Shown: piece after piece, positions 22,746 through 36,394 of the stretch | Position numbering within the stretch: the stretch's first letter is position 1 | Layout: each line of letters begins with the position of its first letter | Assembly: GCA_905160935.1 (NCBI GenBank) | Contig: CAJHZI010000428.1 | Span: 255,001 to 319,000, forward strand | Reading direction: 5' to 3' | Source of the DNA: Enchytraeus crypticus | Lineage: Eukaryota > Annelida > Clitellata > Enchytraeida > Enchytraeidae | DNA: 64,000 nucleotides | Program-made: the position numbers and the translations under genes | The notes under the pieces: generated by a model | Database searches by the model: none | The model's input: only the letters and a program-made list of their open reading frames with translations | What the model was told of the DNA's origin: nothing

Positions 22746-24289
22746 TTGTCAGCTGATGACATTGGCTCCTTATTTCAATGTCAATCACTCCTGGATGTGT
22801 ATATTCGTTTGTGTGTGACTGTATGTATGTAGGGTGTGTGTGTGGTTGTATGCATGGTGGGTTTATAGCTGTAGTTCAGAGCTGTATCAACACGTATAGA
22901 ACAGTTACACGCTGATATAGTTTAGATTTGCTGCTATAGTAACTTGTCTAGAGCCGGACTGATATATTATGATTTATCTGTTCTTATTGCTGTTGAACAA
23001 AATGCTTGTTTTCTTGAAGCAGTTTACGTCAGTTTCGACATCAGGCACACGGTCGTCTGCTGGCCTAGTGTCTATTGGTGCCTGCGTGAGGTTTTTGCCT
23101 CTGGAATGGCACCGCTGTCGTGAGATCTAGCTCTCCATTGTGTCGACAGCTGCTTGTGCTTTTGCTTCGTTCAACAGCCGTTTTGATTTGTAATTCAATT
23201 GCTGCCGAATTGCTGACTGTGTTGACTATCCGTTGGTTCAGTTTTTGGCTTGCTGATGTAGAGAATATGTTGGGTTTCTATGCTAAACAGTACACAGTGA
23301 TCTCTATCATAGTCTCTAAAGAATCTATATAATTACACATATAGTTTGGTGGATATGCTCGAGTGTATAATATTTAGTTAGTGGATGCGGCTGGGTGATA
23401 AAAGCAAGATCCAAACCAGCGTCAGGAAGGGCATTCGGCTGGTGAGCGCCTAGGCTCCTGAAATTGCTACAAAGACTTACAACGAATGCAAAGCAGTCTA
23501 TTCGTATCCTGACCCTGGTTAAACTAGGATTTAAAGGGAGGATAATGAAGAGATGTGGTTTGGTGTATCTACTTAATTAGATTTTGTAGTTATTTAGATA
23601 GATATATTTGCATGCATTTATTAAATAATTAGATATATGCCTGTAAATTGTATAAAACACAGAAGTGTATTACGATATAATTAGGCCTATGTATCTACAG
23701 TCAGTTCTATCGCACTACTCGATGTAATCCCTGCTTCTCACATTAAACCAACACGTTGATTAATTCAAAGTTACTAGAGGAAAAGTTGAACCATGAACGG
23801 TGCAAGTCCGGTCAGATCACAGGTTTGGTCTCTTTGTTTAGTTTTAATAAGTATTTTGGATTATTTGTCTACTGAGACATCTTCAGTTGTGTACGTTTAA
23901 TTGGACATCTTTGTTTCTAAGATATTGTTTGTTTACTGGATGGAAGGTATAGACAGTTTGAGTAGATACATATAACCGGTTAGTTAGATTGGCAGTTAAG
24001 TGAAGCTGATGAAGTTTTTGTAAGTTATTATTAAGCGTTGATACTGTTTTGTTTCATGTAAATAGCCCGTGTCGTGCTATATATCTTGTATGTTGTAGTA
24101 GACAATTCTTATTTTCACTTTCAGCACTGTGTTGTCGTTGTTGTTTATAGATTTTGGCAAGTGTGAGGGTTACACTGATTTACGTCTACGGGGAGTTAAA
24201 AGTAAATCAGAAAATTTCTGTGAAAAATAGAATAGAAATCTGTTCAAAGTGCTGTTGTTGGTGTCTTGATGTCTTAACCGACATCGCGA

Positions 24290-24425
24290 ATGGCTGGAGT
24301 CATTGGCGATGTCAGTAAGATACTCAACCGCGGATCAGTATGTGCGGGGTTCAAATCCTGGGCTCGCCCGTCACTGACATCACTTTCGAGTGAGGAAACT
24401 GACGTTAACGTTAGCTTTACCATTA
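24290..24425 (+). mobile_element. SINE-A copy
   Basis: GGCTGGAGTCATTGGCGATG, GGGGTTCAAATCCTGGGCTC and GAGGAAACTGACGTTAACG; one of the best preserved copies, between the HSP110 and membrane-protein genes. Confidence 0.83.
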
Positions 24426-25549
24426 GCTTTGTGTTGGTAGCGAAGTGATTGAAAGCTGGGTCTATTCCAAAGGTACTGGCGTCCTGTTAGAGTCTAGAGG
24501 CTTCTCTACTAACATCATCATAATCTTTTCTAACTAAGTCATTACCGGTTCTGCGTGATTGACAGCTTTAGTTGTGGTAAGATAACGTAGATCTTGTGCA
24601 CAACAGCCAGTGTGAGCAGTGTTGTCTCTTGTGTTTAATGGAAACAATTAGGATTAGACCGCGAGTTCAACTGGAGAGCACATTGCTCTAATGAGCATGA
24701 TCAGCAGCGATGTTTAGTAGAGCCTTTCTAAATACTACGATCGTCGTTGCATTGCCGAATCAGTAGCGCACTTGCATAATGACTAAGACTCTTAGGGTTC
24801 CATTTTGAACTTGTCTAAATTGTTTAGGATTATCTAATTCAATGCTGAATGAATGAACGATATGCAGAAATATGCCAAAGAGCCTTTTTAATGTTTATTT
24901 GAACTGAATTTGACAGAATTTAAAACATGTTAGTGAGTTTGAAAGACACTGTAGCGATTTACATGGGATTAACTGACGTAACAAAAATATAACATACAGA
25001 AATTACTAGTTGAACATGCAATAACTCAAGCAGTTCAAAAGTTTTGAACTTCATTGATTTGAAAATTATCAACTTCTCGCATATATTGGCCACTTAACTA
25101 AATTTGCTTGAAATTTTTACAAATTTTTTATATTATTTAAAAAGGACTGGGGGGTTTGTTACTTAACTAGTGTGAAAGTGCTGAGCAAGCATTACCCTCT
25201 GCCTATAATAACTTCAATGATTATTTAACGCCCGATTCTTCACCCGTGCATGACGTCAAGGACTTCTTCAATTAATAAGAGCAATTACTGGTGAGATGTT
25301 GATAAACGTTAGTGGGAAATGTTTGAGAAATTGACAATAATAAATAGCTGGCACTACACTTTTGTATTTGGCAATTAGGGTTTGAGCCTGCCTAGGCAGG
25401 CATGTATCAGCGGTCGAGACATAAAGTCCAAAACCTAATCCATCACAATGATCTCGTCATCTACGCACACCAAATTGCTCATTAATGATTCGTACTATCC
25501 TCGCTGTAACGTCATAATCATCCGCGACTATAAGCCTTGCCCACTGACG

Positions 25550-25735
25550 ATTAGGGCATGCCCAGTCAAAACTAGGACACACCTAGGCTAGGACTAGGGC
25601 ATGCCCAGTTATGACTAGGGCATACCTAGTCACGACTAGGGCATGTCCTGTCATGATTATGTCATGACTGGGCATGTCCTGTCATGATTAGGGCATGCCC
25701 AGTCACGACTAGGGCATGTCCTGTCTCGATTAGGC
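25550..25735. repeat. About 18-20 bp repeat after the membrane-protein gene
   Basis: About nine units of GACTAGGGCATGCCCAGTCA, alternating with CATGTCCTGTCATGATTA. It starts about 22 bp beyond the stop at 25757, in the presumed 3'UTR of the minus-strand gene. Confidence 0.82.
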
Positions 25736-25756
25736 ATGCCGCTGACGCTGGAACAC

Positions 25757-27841
25757 TTAACGTCCCTGGTTGTAGATACTAGTGGTCCAGCCTGTCTTGA
25801 CAGCGCTGGGCTGGCCGCTAGCGTAGCCGTAGAGGGGCTGGGCCCTGCTGCAACCCCCGCACTTGTTGCTCGAGCAGGCGTTGCAGGCGGAGCAGGAGGA
25901 TATGGCCGGGGGAGGAGGCAGGGAGATCCTGGGGGGAGAGTGCACCACGGGGGGCAGGGGGCCGCAGTCCCCGCAGCCCGCCTCGTAGTTAGGGTGTTCC
26001 TGCACGTAGGTGATGCGGGGTCTGAGGCTCTGAATACGCATGACCACGAATAGGAAGCCGATGAACTGAAATTGTATTCGAAATTAATTGTAATAGCTGT
26101 AAAAAAATTTAAATTACAATGTAATTGTAGTAACTGCAAATGTATTGAGGTACGAAATTAAACGAACGAGAGGGAACTCTGTTCCAATAGCTCGATTTTT
26201 TTCTAGGATATACTAGGAGCCCTGTATAGTGGAAGGGGGCCCGAAGTGTTGACCGTTTCACTAGCTCTTAATTTTCACTTGAACCTTTTGCAGTAGAGGA
26301 AAAAGGGTATAAGTAAAAAATGCGAACTCTGTCCCGTAGCAGTGGTGCAAAGAGCCTTGACTGAGAGGTGCTTAAGGCCCCCCCCCCCCTACGCCCAGAA
26401 ATAGGTCACTTTTGCAATTTTTCGAGATTTGCAGAGTTTCTTCAGAGGTGAAAAAATTAACCCACTTCTTCCAGAACAAATGTAGGATTTTAGGTTTTCC
26501 CCTGACTTTAGTACGGATATGAGCGAGGGGGGGCTAAAATATGAGGATACACTCACTCTATGAGCCGATCGAAAAAGTGAACAAATTTTGAGCCCTCCCC
26601 TCTACAACAATTTGTCTGGTTGCATCACTTGTCCCGAAGAAGGCGGGGTGTAAGCAAAAAATGTGAACACTCTCAAAAAATTTTTTCGGGCCCCCTTAAA
26701 ATATTCCTGGATTCGCCCCTGGTCCTCATTGTCGTTAGTACTCATGAATACATTTTTATTGTAGAATCGAGTACTTCGGTGAGACCCGATTAGTAGCAGT
26801 AGTAGACTAAAGACAGATATTAATCTTAATTAGTTTCGTAGTTAGATTTAGTGGCGTCTAAAGTAACTTACCAGTATGATATCCTTGATTACCCAGTAGA
26901 CCAGTGGCACTATAGTGAACTGCAACAATAATCAGAGTTATTAACAAGCAAGTTTCTCAGAAAGCGAAATGTCTAGCTCATAAAACTAAAGTAATTAGAT
27001 AACATGTGATTTTATTTCTTCTTTTTCGTCATCAAGCATTACATAAATTATCCTTGAGGCCTAGCTGAAACAATACATAGACTTTACTGAGTTCTTGCTC
27101 AGTTGCCTCTTGCGATATGTGCAGTTTACGGTTCGTCTGTTCTACCGTTATATTCCTACATAAGGAATGTATTGCAGTCACGATAGTATTAAACAATTTC
27201 TGAAATATTCAGTCAGTTTTTTTAATCTATTTATTGCAATGTTTACACTTCTCAATGTAGATAGTAGGCTATATCTACATTGATAATAGATACTTTTAAA
27301 AAAGCTCTAAAAAAGGAAATACAATAAACGGACGTTAAAACTTTACTATTATTACGCTGAACTATAAACAAGCTCCATTTGAAATTATTTCTACATTTTC
27401 CATATATTTTAAAAAATACAGCTAATCTCCAAGAAAAATAACTCTCCCCGACGGGGAATTGAACCCCGGTCTCCCGCGTGACAGGCGGGGATACTTACCA
27501 CTATACTATCGAGGATTGTACGATTGCGCTTTCTACATAGGCTAATACTTGTGTAAACTTGCTGTGAATATGACTGATACAGGTGAAGCTCGTGTGATAT
27601 TTACTTATGTGATACTGCTTCTGTGTTTAGCTGTCTCTCTCTCTCATTCTCTCTCTCTATCACTACCTCTCTTTCTCCCTCTAACTCTATATCGCTTTCT
27701 CTCTCTTCCCCCTTAATCTCTCTCTTCCCCTTCATTCTCTTCTCTCTATTGCTCTCTCTCTCGCTCTTTCTCTTTCTCTCTCTGTCTCTATCTCGCTTTC
27801 TCTCTCTTCCCCTAATATCCCTCTTCCTCTTCATTCTCTTC

Positions 27842-27884
<43 letters not shown>

Positions 27885-29370
27885 CTACCTCTCTTTCTCT
27901 CTCTTCCCCTTAATCTCTCTCTTCTCATTCATTTTCTTCTCTCTCTCTCTCTCTCTCTCTCTCAATGTGTTGGCAGTATCAGATTTTTAAACTTTATTAA
28001 TGAAACTTTTATTCAAATAGTCCTTCAAATGTATGCGACGATTTAGGTTTATTTTACAATTTGGGTTTAGGTTATAATTTTGGTTAAAATTAATTCTGTG
28101 GTTATATTTTAGAGCTAGAATAACAAAGGTTTAAAATCAGGCGAACTGAGGTCTGGGGAGGGGATTAAGCGCACTCAGTTGAGCTACGCGTCAAATGAGT
28201 GAAGTAAAGCCACGTTGTATGCGGATAGCACTTTGTGGGCGACCACTTTGGAAGACCGAGTATTGACAGCATATTCTTAATTAAATCCGCGCCGGCTGCA
28301 ATTGATGCGCCATCAAAAGGCAACGATTACTAATAACCATGGAGAGGAAGGAGGAAATGGGTCTTAAACAAGCATCTGTGCTTCCTGAGCCAGTGTGCCG
28401 TTATGTTATGTTTCTTACCCCGAGAGGATTCCCGCCGTTCAGAGGACTCGAGTACTTATCATTGAACTGATGGATGAAGTAGAAAATGTTGATCGCTGAT
28501 TCGTAGAGTACGTAGAATGGCAGCAGTATGGCCCACGGCATCAGGTACTTCCTCCCCTGAATCTCCTGTGAGCAATCAATCAATCAATCAATCAAATGAC
28601 TAAAAATTATTATTAGCAACGAAATCTCATACAGAAGTGTCATGGCCGAACTCTGTCTTCGAGACAACTTTACAGAAAGAGTCAATTGTAGTAATAAGCT
28701 AAAAAAATTACATTTAAATTAATATCTAAACTAGTAAAAAATGTACACATATGATTGCAATTTTATACTATCCAGCAAAACACTCATTCCTGTCTTCATA
28801 TACCTAAAACTTACAATAAGCATAGGCCTAATTACGGAGCCTATATAGTAGTTTCATGTAGAAAAACTACGCGACCACAATAATGTTTTCACACCACGAC
28901 GGAAAGCTAATAGTTGCACTCATGTCTCAGACTATTCGGTGTCAAATTATTCCAAAAGTAATCTGTTAAAAATAGGCATTGAATAAAGGCAAAATACAAT
29001 AGAAAATAGATGGTTTGCATCTGAACGAAGAAATGAATAGTCCAATTAATGAATAGGCAATTTATTAGCGATTAATTTCATTCGAAAATTAAACATGCAA
29101 ATTGTCAAATAATTAACTCTTTTTAGTGAAGTATTGTATGACAGTTAAATTCTAACTACTTTCTTTCAATAGAACAATAAAACATTTAAATTAGAACATT
29201 TCATTTTAGAGAGTTATAGGCCTACGTTGGATCTTTCATTTCCATACAGCATGACGATAGCGAACAGAACCACAAGAAAATCTGCTGCAGCCAGAGCTAT
29301 GTACAGCTGATAGGTCACTTTCTCCTTCTCAGAACCGTTCACTGTATCAATCAATCAATCAATCAATCAG

Positions 29371-29402
<32 letters not shown>

Positions 29403-30003
29403 CCAATCAATCAATCAATCAGTCAATAGAGCTATGTACAGCTGATAGGTCACTTTCTCTTTCTCAGAACCATTCACTGTATCAGTCAATCAATCAGTCA
29501 ATCAGTCAATCAATCAATCAATCAATCAATCAGTCAATAGAGCTATGTACAGCTGATAGATCACTTTCTCTTTCTCAGAACCGTTCAATGTATCAATCAA
29601 TCAGTCAATCAATCAATCAATCAATAGAGCTATTTACAGCTGATAGGTCACTTTCTCTTTCTCAGAACCGTTCACTTTGTCAATCAATCAATCAATCAAT
29701 AAATCAATAGAACTGTGTACAGCTGATAGGTCACTTCCTCTTTCTCAGGCCCGTTCACTGTATCAATCAATCAATTAATACTTGGTGTTTCCCTATTTCT
29801 TTTACGGCATTCTATAATCCAGCAATATATGTATGATATGTAATACACTGTACATGTATAAATTACAAAAATCTAAATTTCTTTTAATACAAGACAATAT
29901 ATTACCAATCAGCATTACTCCAGCACTGTACAACGAAATAAAGCAGAACTTCATTGTAAGTAAAAATATTTTGAAAACGCGAGAGATAAAGAGAGAGAGA
30001 GAA

Positions 30004-30089
<86 letters not shown>

Positions 30090-31188
30090 CGAGACAGAGA
30101 GAGAAAGAGAGAGAAAGAGAGAGATTGATATTTAAACTAACAATCTAAAGGTGATAGTTCATTTGCACCAGTGAACACGGCTATTTGCACCAAGATCTGA
30201 ACGAGGGACGTTACCTGAAACAATGAGTTACGCGCTCATCAATCAATCTATCAATTAAGCAATCAATCAATCAATTCATAAACCAATCAATCAATTAGTC
30301 AATCAACCAGCCAGTCAGCCAGTCAGCCATTCAATCAGTTAATCAATCAGTTTCAATCAGTCAGTCATTCAATTAATCAGTTATTCATGCAACCAGTCAG
30401 TTAGTCGGCTAGCTCGCTTCTATTGGAGTCAGCTAGATAGCTTAGAGAAGTCTTTCAAAGACGACGGTATGTTTTAACTGCGTCAGTTCAATTTTTGATA
30501 AACGATAAATCAGTATGATATGATGTCCAACCTTAATCACACTCACAAAGTCCATTAAGAGATCGAGAATAACTCGAAAATCTTAGTATTTATCACAGAT
30601 CTTTGTCATCAGTGGTATACTATCAACAGTTAGGGCCCTAATATAGGGCCTGAGAAGGAGTGAAAGAAATAAGAGAAAGAGAGAGAGAGAAAGAGAGAGA
30701 GAGAGCGAAAGAATGAAAAAGAGAGACAGAGACAGAAAGAGAGAAACAAATAAGCACTGTCCAGCAGCTCATTTAGATATCAAGATCTCTCTCTCTCGCT
30801 TCAGTGCACTGTCAAGTGACATGTTCAAGGTATGTATTCATACTCAAAGTCTGCTTTCTCGCTCCATAACAGCACTCCTTAGATCAACAAGTTAATCTCT
30901 TCAAAAAGTCTATGAAGTCTATCCAAAGTCTAACCATACCTTATGTAGTCTATAGGTTAGGAAAAGTATGGCTTCTGAGGTGGTTTCCCGTTTCCTTCGT
31001 CAGTAAAAATTTTAAGATATATAATATAGAAATGACTGACCTATTGCTTGATAATTTGCTTGATTAATTGTAGGACTGATTGATTGACTTACCAGCGAAA
31101 AGGTGCCAATAAAGGTGATCGCTCGAGACACGTCTCTGAAACAGAAGAAAGTGTCGCACCAACCTCCCGCGTTATGTGTATAGCACAT
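25757..31188 (-). CDS. Four-transmembrane protein with Cys/Pro-rich tail, 6 exons
   Basis: Not recognised with certainty; the layout recalls LAPTM or DUF4728-type four-pass proteins. Exons in transcript order: 31093-31188, 29906-29948, 29226-29341, 28419-28565, 26872-26919, 25757-26065. They join in frame to 759 nt, 252 aa. The ATG at 31188 has an in-frame TAG 9 nt upstream. Hydrophobic segments lie at about residues 22-47, 57-79, 93-117 and 136-160. An N-G-S sequon at residue 48 lies in the first loop, which would put that loop outside the cytosol. The tail (161-252) has the PPRISLPPPP run and several CxxC-like pairs (SCSACNACSSNKCGGC). Exon 2 is only 43 nt. The intron before exon 3 contains four decayed copies of that exon's start. 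A tRNA-Asp lies in intron 5 on the same strand. Confidence 0.75.
27444..27515 (-). tRNA. trnD-GUC: tRNA-Asp (GUC)
   Basis: A 72-nt cloverleaf on the minus strand: acceptor stem TCCTCGA paired with TCGGGGA, D-loop TAGTATAGTGGTAAGTA, anticodon stem-loop CCCGCCTGTCACGCGGG with GTC at 27482-27480, and T arm with GGTTCAATTCC (box B). No intron and no encoded CCA. It matches the canonical animal tRNA-Asp and lies inside intron 5 of the membrane-protein gene. Confidence 0.97.
27625..27965. repeat. (CT)n composite repeat in intron 5 of the membrane-protein gene
   Basis: CT tract with repeated CCCCTTAATCTCTCTCTTC and TCATTCTCTTCTCTCTCT blocks of about 70-110 bp, just upstream in the sense direction of the tRNA-Asp. 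Confidence 0.9.
28150..28290 (+). mobile_element. Possible SINE-F, second copy
   Basis: AAGCGCACTCAGTTGAGCTA and ACTTTGGAAGACCGAGTATT parallel the copy at 451-560; inside intron 4 of the membrane-protein gene. Confidence 0.45.
29428..29757 (-). pseudogene. Four decayed copies of membrane-protein exon 3 start
   Basis: Copies of the first 49 nt of exon 3 (29293-29341) recur at 29428-29476, 29539-29587, 29626-29674 and 29709-29757, separated by (AATC)n. In the sense direction each has (TGAT)n, then an acceptor-like GATACAG or variant, then exon sequence. The second copy has lost the acceptor AG (GATACAT). They lie in intron 2, upstream of the real exon. Confidence 0.88.
30800..31005 (+). repeat. 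Family B copy, partial
   Basis: TTCAGTGCACTGTCAAGTGA to GGTTTCCCGTTTCCTTCGTC, in intron 1 of the membrane-protein gene. Confidence 0.72.
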
Positions 31189-31865
31189 CCTTCTACACTA
31201 ACTTATCCTGGATACAAAAAAAATTACTAAATCCAATAACTCGTCTGCTATTCGAAACTCTACAAAAGTCGTTAGTTTAACTTTTCGTTGACTCTTGTTT
31301 TAAGTTTAGTGCAGCCCCTCGGGGACAGATTGGTTCTGTTCGGCTTGCTACAGAGGACTGAGGTAGGCGAGGTTTGGTCGAGAAGGCGACAGAGCTAAGC
31401 AGGGCGTGTGTGGTATAGCTAGGCACTGGCATCGGTGACGGCGGACAGGGGTAGCAGGGGTAGCAGCGATGGGCCTGTAGTGGGCTTGTACAGTAGAGGT
31501 ATGATCGAGTTCTACATGGTAACTATTGACTACTAAGTTCTGCAAGAGTTGAAGCGGAAGATTGGGGGGGGGGGTTAGAACTTCAATAGCGACAGTCTTT
31601 TTGTATGAAGTATTCTAAACATATGCGAAAGAAAGGAGGGGGAGTGGCCTGGGTGGCTGGGGTGGGAGGGTGGCACAGGGTGGGAGGGTGGCATAGGATG
31701 GAAGGGTGGCACAGGGTGGGTGGGTGGCACAGGGTGGGAGGGTGTATAGGATGGGTGTGTGGAACGGGGTGGGTGGAACGGGGTAAGAAATGTATCAGAG
31801 AGAATTGCTGGGGTGCTTACAAGTTCCGCTAGAATGCTTAACTCATGTTTAACAAAACATAGGAC

Positions 31866-31919
<54 letters not shown>

Positions 31920-31989
31920 TTAAGAGTGTCTTAGAATACAAGAAATGAGTTGACAACAGAGATGGTGACATACATGTACATCAATCTTT

Positions 31990-32230
31990 TGGTGCACTGC
32001 CTACTGGCAGGTCCATGGTATATAACGCCTCCACTCTTCTCTGCCTTCCGCTTTCCTCTTCATTTCCACATATGAGTGGGTCTTTAAATTATCTAACATA
32101 CCTAATCTCGGTCTGCCTCTGCCTCTATTTCCTTCCATTCTGCCTTCTATGATATCTTTTAATAGACTTTCTCCCCGTTGAATATGTCCTATCCAACTCT
32201 TCTTCCTATTTCTTTTGTACAGCAGCAGAT
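31990..32230 (-). mobile_element. LINE-B 3' end
   Basis: Reverse-oriented, longest of the short copies. It includes the region coding a Gly/Arg-rich tail (GRPR-like) and the final CCATGGACCTGCCAGTAGGC block. Confidence 0.78.
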
Positions 32231-32394
32231 AAGTTGAAGGTAGATCGAATCACTGGGTCCAATATGTCGAACTCAGAAAATCTTCTACCAGCTGATGCTA
32301 TTGGGTGTTTTTATTACAATGGACTCTTTTATTCGTTTTAATATACTTTCCTCTTATTTGTTCTAATTTTAGACACACAATGGGTAAATTCACA

Positions 32395-32436
32395 ATTCGA
32401 TGACGGGTTAGAATGGATTCTAACCCGTCATCGAAT
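32395..32436. repeat. 20-bp perfect inverted repeat
   Basis: Arms ATTCGATGACGGGTTAGAAT and its exact complement, spaced by GG. No gene nearby. Confidence 0.9.
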
Positions 32437-33749
32437 GACGTTTTGTAAACCCTGACGAAGCAGCGAGATGTCAAATCTAAGCCGTTGATAATCTCATTCC
32501 CAGTTTTATTAGCGCCCTCTTGTAACAACAAACTTTGTTTAACTGAAGAAACTGACGCTAACACTAGCTTTAACATGTCTAGCTTTGGTATTTTCTACTC
32601 CAAGGATCTCTCTGTCTGTTTACTTAAGCATTAAAGTAAGCATATTTAGCAGCCGACAAGCTTGAGAAGTCAAGTATGCTTACGACTGCACCACACCGTA
32701 GCACTATATACTGAAGTAGATGTTGTCATGAATGACGGTGGCACTGCCCTTGTTGCACGCTTGAAATACAACACTACAGGCTAAAGTTGTTCGTTGTATA
32801 GTTTGGAACACATGCGAAGTCACGCATCGATGAAAATCTATGCATTGGACCTTTACATCCAAACGTCTGACACTGGTTTGAAAGCTGAGGCGTAGCAGTA
32901 ATTTCTGCATTTTACGTAGAAATTGCCTAATTTGTTGAAAACTAATAAATTACACAATTTCCACGTAATTTATTTAAATAATAAATCATCAGAATTCGGA
33001 ATATCTTCACGTGTATGACCCACAGCTCTTAATAGTAGCAGTTGCTCGACTATATTGAGTAGCGGTCTTTTAATAAAATTCATTAATACATGAAAGCTAA
33101 CAGCAGTTTAAAATAACAGTAACTTTAGATTAACCTACCAATCTTTATATTTCATTCGTTTAATTACACAGATGACAGATAACATTGTATTTACAATGTT
33201 TAAATCAGTGTAGATGAAATCCTGTAAGAGTGATGTCGTAATAAGGACTATGGAGTCGCTGTTAGGTTAGTTAGGTGTGAAGAACGCTTAATATTTTAGA
33301 ATTCTTTGATGGTCTAATCTATAGCACACTTGCCTAGGCAGTTAAGCAATAGGTCAAAGGATCGAGTGAGGGGAGGGACAGAGACTATAGCGGTATCTAG
33401 TGGTAAAGAAAAATGTTAAACTTTGTTTTACGACATTACGTAATCTGTTGGTTGCAGAGTAATAGTCTTATATATTCGTATAGGGCTATTTATAGGTGCT
33501 AATATAATTTTTAAAACAGTAAAACTACAACCGAAATGTACAATAATCCTGTTAAGAGAGAGAGAGAGAGAGAGATGTTTTAATTTCAGCATCAACGCCA
33601 AATCACTGACAAAAAACATACGTGTAAAAATTATTAGATACTAGCAAAAGAAATCATACAAAAATCAAATGAAAGCAGACATCCGAGCAAACATTAATAG
33701 GCATGCACATCAATAGAAAAAGTAAAGGTGCATATATAATTAATATAAT

Positions 33750-33955
33750 ACTGGAGAATAATGTTATGAATAACAGAGAATAATATACATAATAACAGAG
33801 AATAATGCGCATAATAACAGAGAATAATATGCATAATAGCAGAGAATAATATGCATAATAACAGAGAATAATATGCATAATAGCAGAGAATAATATGCAT
33901 AATAACAGAGAATAATATGCATAATAACAGAGAATAATATGCATAATAACAGTAA
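33750..33955. repeat. About 21-bp AT-rich minisatellite
   Basis: About nine units of CAGAGAATAATATGCATAAT. Confidence 0.88.
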
Positions 33956-34439
33956 GTAAATATTACAGAGAAAGTAGGAGTTACGATTAAAGCTTTTTGG
34001 AGTTTGATGGGTAGTTAGTCGGTGTTAAAAATAAGATTGGCATCAAGTAGTACGTTAAAATAGCCACGATCAATCAGTGGAGAGTAAAAATTGGGACACC
34101 ATGTGTTCATTTTTATAATGAACTGTGAGTTTTGTCACATGTTTCTAATTATTACACGAAATTTATAATAAAAACTACGAGAATGCGGAGTAAGAGAGAA
34201 ACAGGTTGGTAAAAAGCGGCAGAAGGTTGGTACAATATAACACGATTCCAAATGACGCCAGCAGAACGCTAATGATGAATGCCTGAAGATACTAGAGCTA
34301 ATGTATAGCAAATAATGTATAAATACACCTGGTATAATCAGAGTGCCTGCCGTACAACAGATACAACACAACAATGCCGGGTCTACGTCAAACCAACGAA
34401 CCGTGACTGCTTGATCCCTGCATGGATTCTAGTAGTGAA

Positions 34440-34574
34440 GGGGCGAGATATGTATGTTCTGTAAGTGTCGAGATATAGCAGTATAGAGAGAGATATGCAT
34501 GTTCTGAATGTGTCGATATATAACAGCAGAGAGAGAGATAGGCAAGTGTTCTGTATGTAACAACACACACAGAA

Positions 34575-34619
<45 letters not shown>

Positions 34620-34647
34620 CTTGTTCTGAATGTGCCGAGATATAACA

Positions 34648-34700
<53 letters not shown>

Positions 34701-34824
34701 CAATATATATAATATATATATATATATATTATATGTAAATATAATATATTATATATGTAGATATATAATATATATATTATATATATTATATATATATAAT
34801 ATATATATATATATATGCAATGTA

Positions 34825-34896
<72 letters not shown>

Positions 34897-35000
34897 TGTT
34901 CTGTATGTGTCAAAATATAACAATACAGAGAGAGAGAGAGATAGATAGAGAGAGAGAGATAGGGCTGCTCTGTGTAGAGACATCATATAACAGCGACTTC
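34440..35000. repeat. About 60-bp repeat broken by GA and TA microsatellites
   Basis: Units like TGTTCTGAATGTGTCGAGAT, ATAACAG and (GA)n at 34450, 34500, 34545, 34620 and 34895; (TA)n at 34650-34895 lies within the array. Confidence 0.75.
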
Positions 35001-35234
35001 TATAGAAGTTAGAGATTTGATGTCTTTAAGAAGTAAGCCCCGCTGAAGAGAATTGTTGCGACATGAGATCTATAGTGAGAGAATACCGTGTCATACCAGA
35101 GTGCACGTGTACTCTGTAGTTAGAAAAAGGTGTGGCTTAGGAACGGTTGTCAGCTAGATAGATTACTAAGGATCACAGTGATGGCGACATACATCGTTTT
35201 ATTCGACACATAACTGCAATTTAGTAACTCTGTA

Positions 35235-35480
35235 TCACCGTCATCTTCTTCTTCTTCTGCTTCTCTTGAATCTCAGTTTAGTCATAGGATCTGGATACTA
35301 CTAGACCTTGAGCCGTTCCTCTCAATCCCTCACTATATCATCGGTCATCCATAGAAATGTTTTCATTCGTTTTAGAAAATCAAATATGTAGCAATTTCTG
35401 GAGCCTATGCGCCTAATGCTCTTCCTGACATTGGTTTGGATCATAACGCTTTTTCACCTTTTACGACAGGTGCAGTCAAT
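35235..35480 (+). repeat. Family C copy
   Basis: ATCTTCTTCTTCTTCTGCTT, TCTTGAATCTCAGTTTAGTC, GAGCCTATGCGCCTAATGCT; diverged. Confidence 0.65.
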
Positions 35481-36394
35481 GTTGGGCTATTCTTTAGCAA
35501 CATGGACACAAAATGATTGAAATATAATAGCTCCACTCTGACCTTAAATCTACTAAATATTTGAGGCAGTTGTCTGGCGTGCTTTCAAAACAAATAATAT
35601 CGGCAGTCAGCCAGATATTCATAATGTAGAAACTTTACAGAGACTTTATAGACATTTCATAATCTGCTGTGGCAGCTCTACTCATGTAATAAATAAATCA
35701 TATTTCGGTTAGTTAACAAATGATGATAAAATATTGTCAATAAACAAATTATATTTCAATTAGTTAACATACGTTATGATGATAAAATAATGTCGTAATT
35801 TACATTTAATATGTCTAGATAAAATGTCTACGGAGGAAACCTTACATTTATGGGATATCTTACATTAAAAAAGCCTTCCGTGAACCAATCAGCTGATGAT
35901 TGCACAGTGGCGCCTCCAAACGAATGAAAAAATGTTCAACAGCTGTTGTTGCATTGTTCAGTGACAGAGTTGTGTACAGTGTCGCTGTCTGGTGACTAAG
36001 CGTGACTTATAAATGCTTCAGTGACAGCTGTTCATTGCTTACAGCTGCTCACAGCTTAGAGCTGCTTGCAGCTGCTTACTGCTTACAGCTGGTCACTGCT
36101 TACAGCTGCTCACTGCTTACAGCTGCTCATTACTTACAGCTGTTTACTGTTTACAGCTACTACAGGATAGAGCGAGAGCGAGAGCGAGACAGAGAGAGCG
36201 AGACAGAATGAGATAGAGAGAGTGAATTAGAGAGAGAAATAGCATTAGAAACAGCAAGTGAAAAGAATAGACTGCTTACTAGAGCATTAGAGCATTTAGA
36301 GCTTTTCTCAAATTATATCCCGCTAGCAATGTAACGTTATTTTGCAGAAACTCAGCTCATGTCACCTAGAGCTACAGCAGCTGAGCCCTGTGGA

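Larger units (their letters stand above)
22280..25550. other. HSP110 3'UTR and intergenic
   Basis: Repeat at 22408-22745, family C at 23398-23550, SINE-A at 24290-24425, and a LINE-A tail trace near 25220-25265. No clear AATAAA for HSP110 (an ATTAAA occurs near 23742). Otherwise nothing recognisable. Confidence 0.55.
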
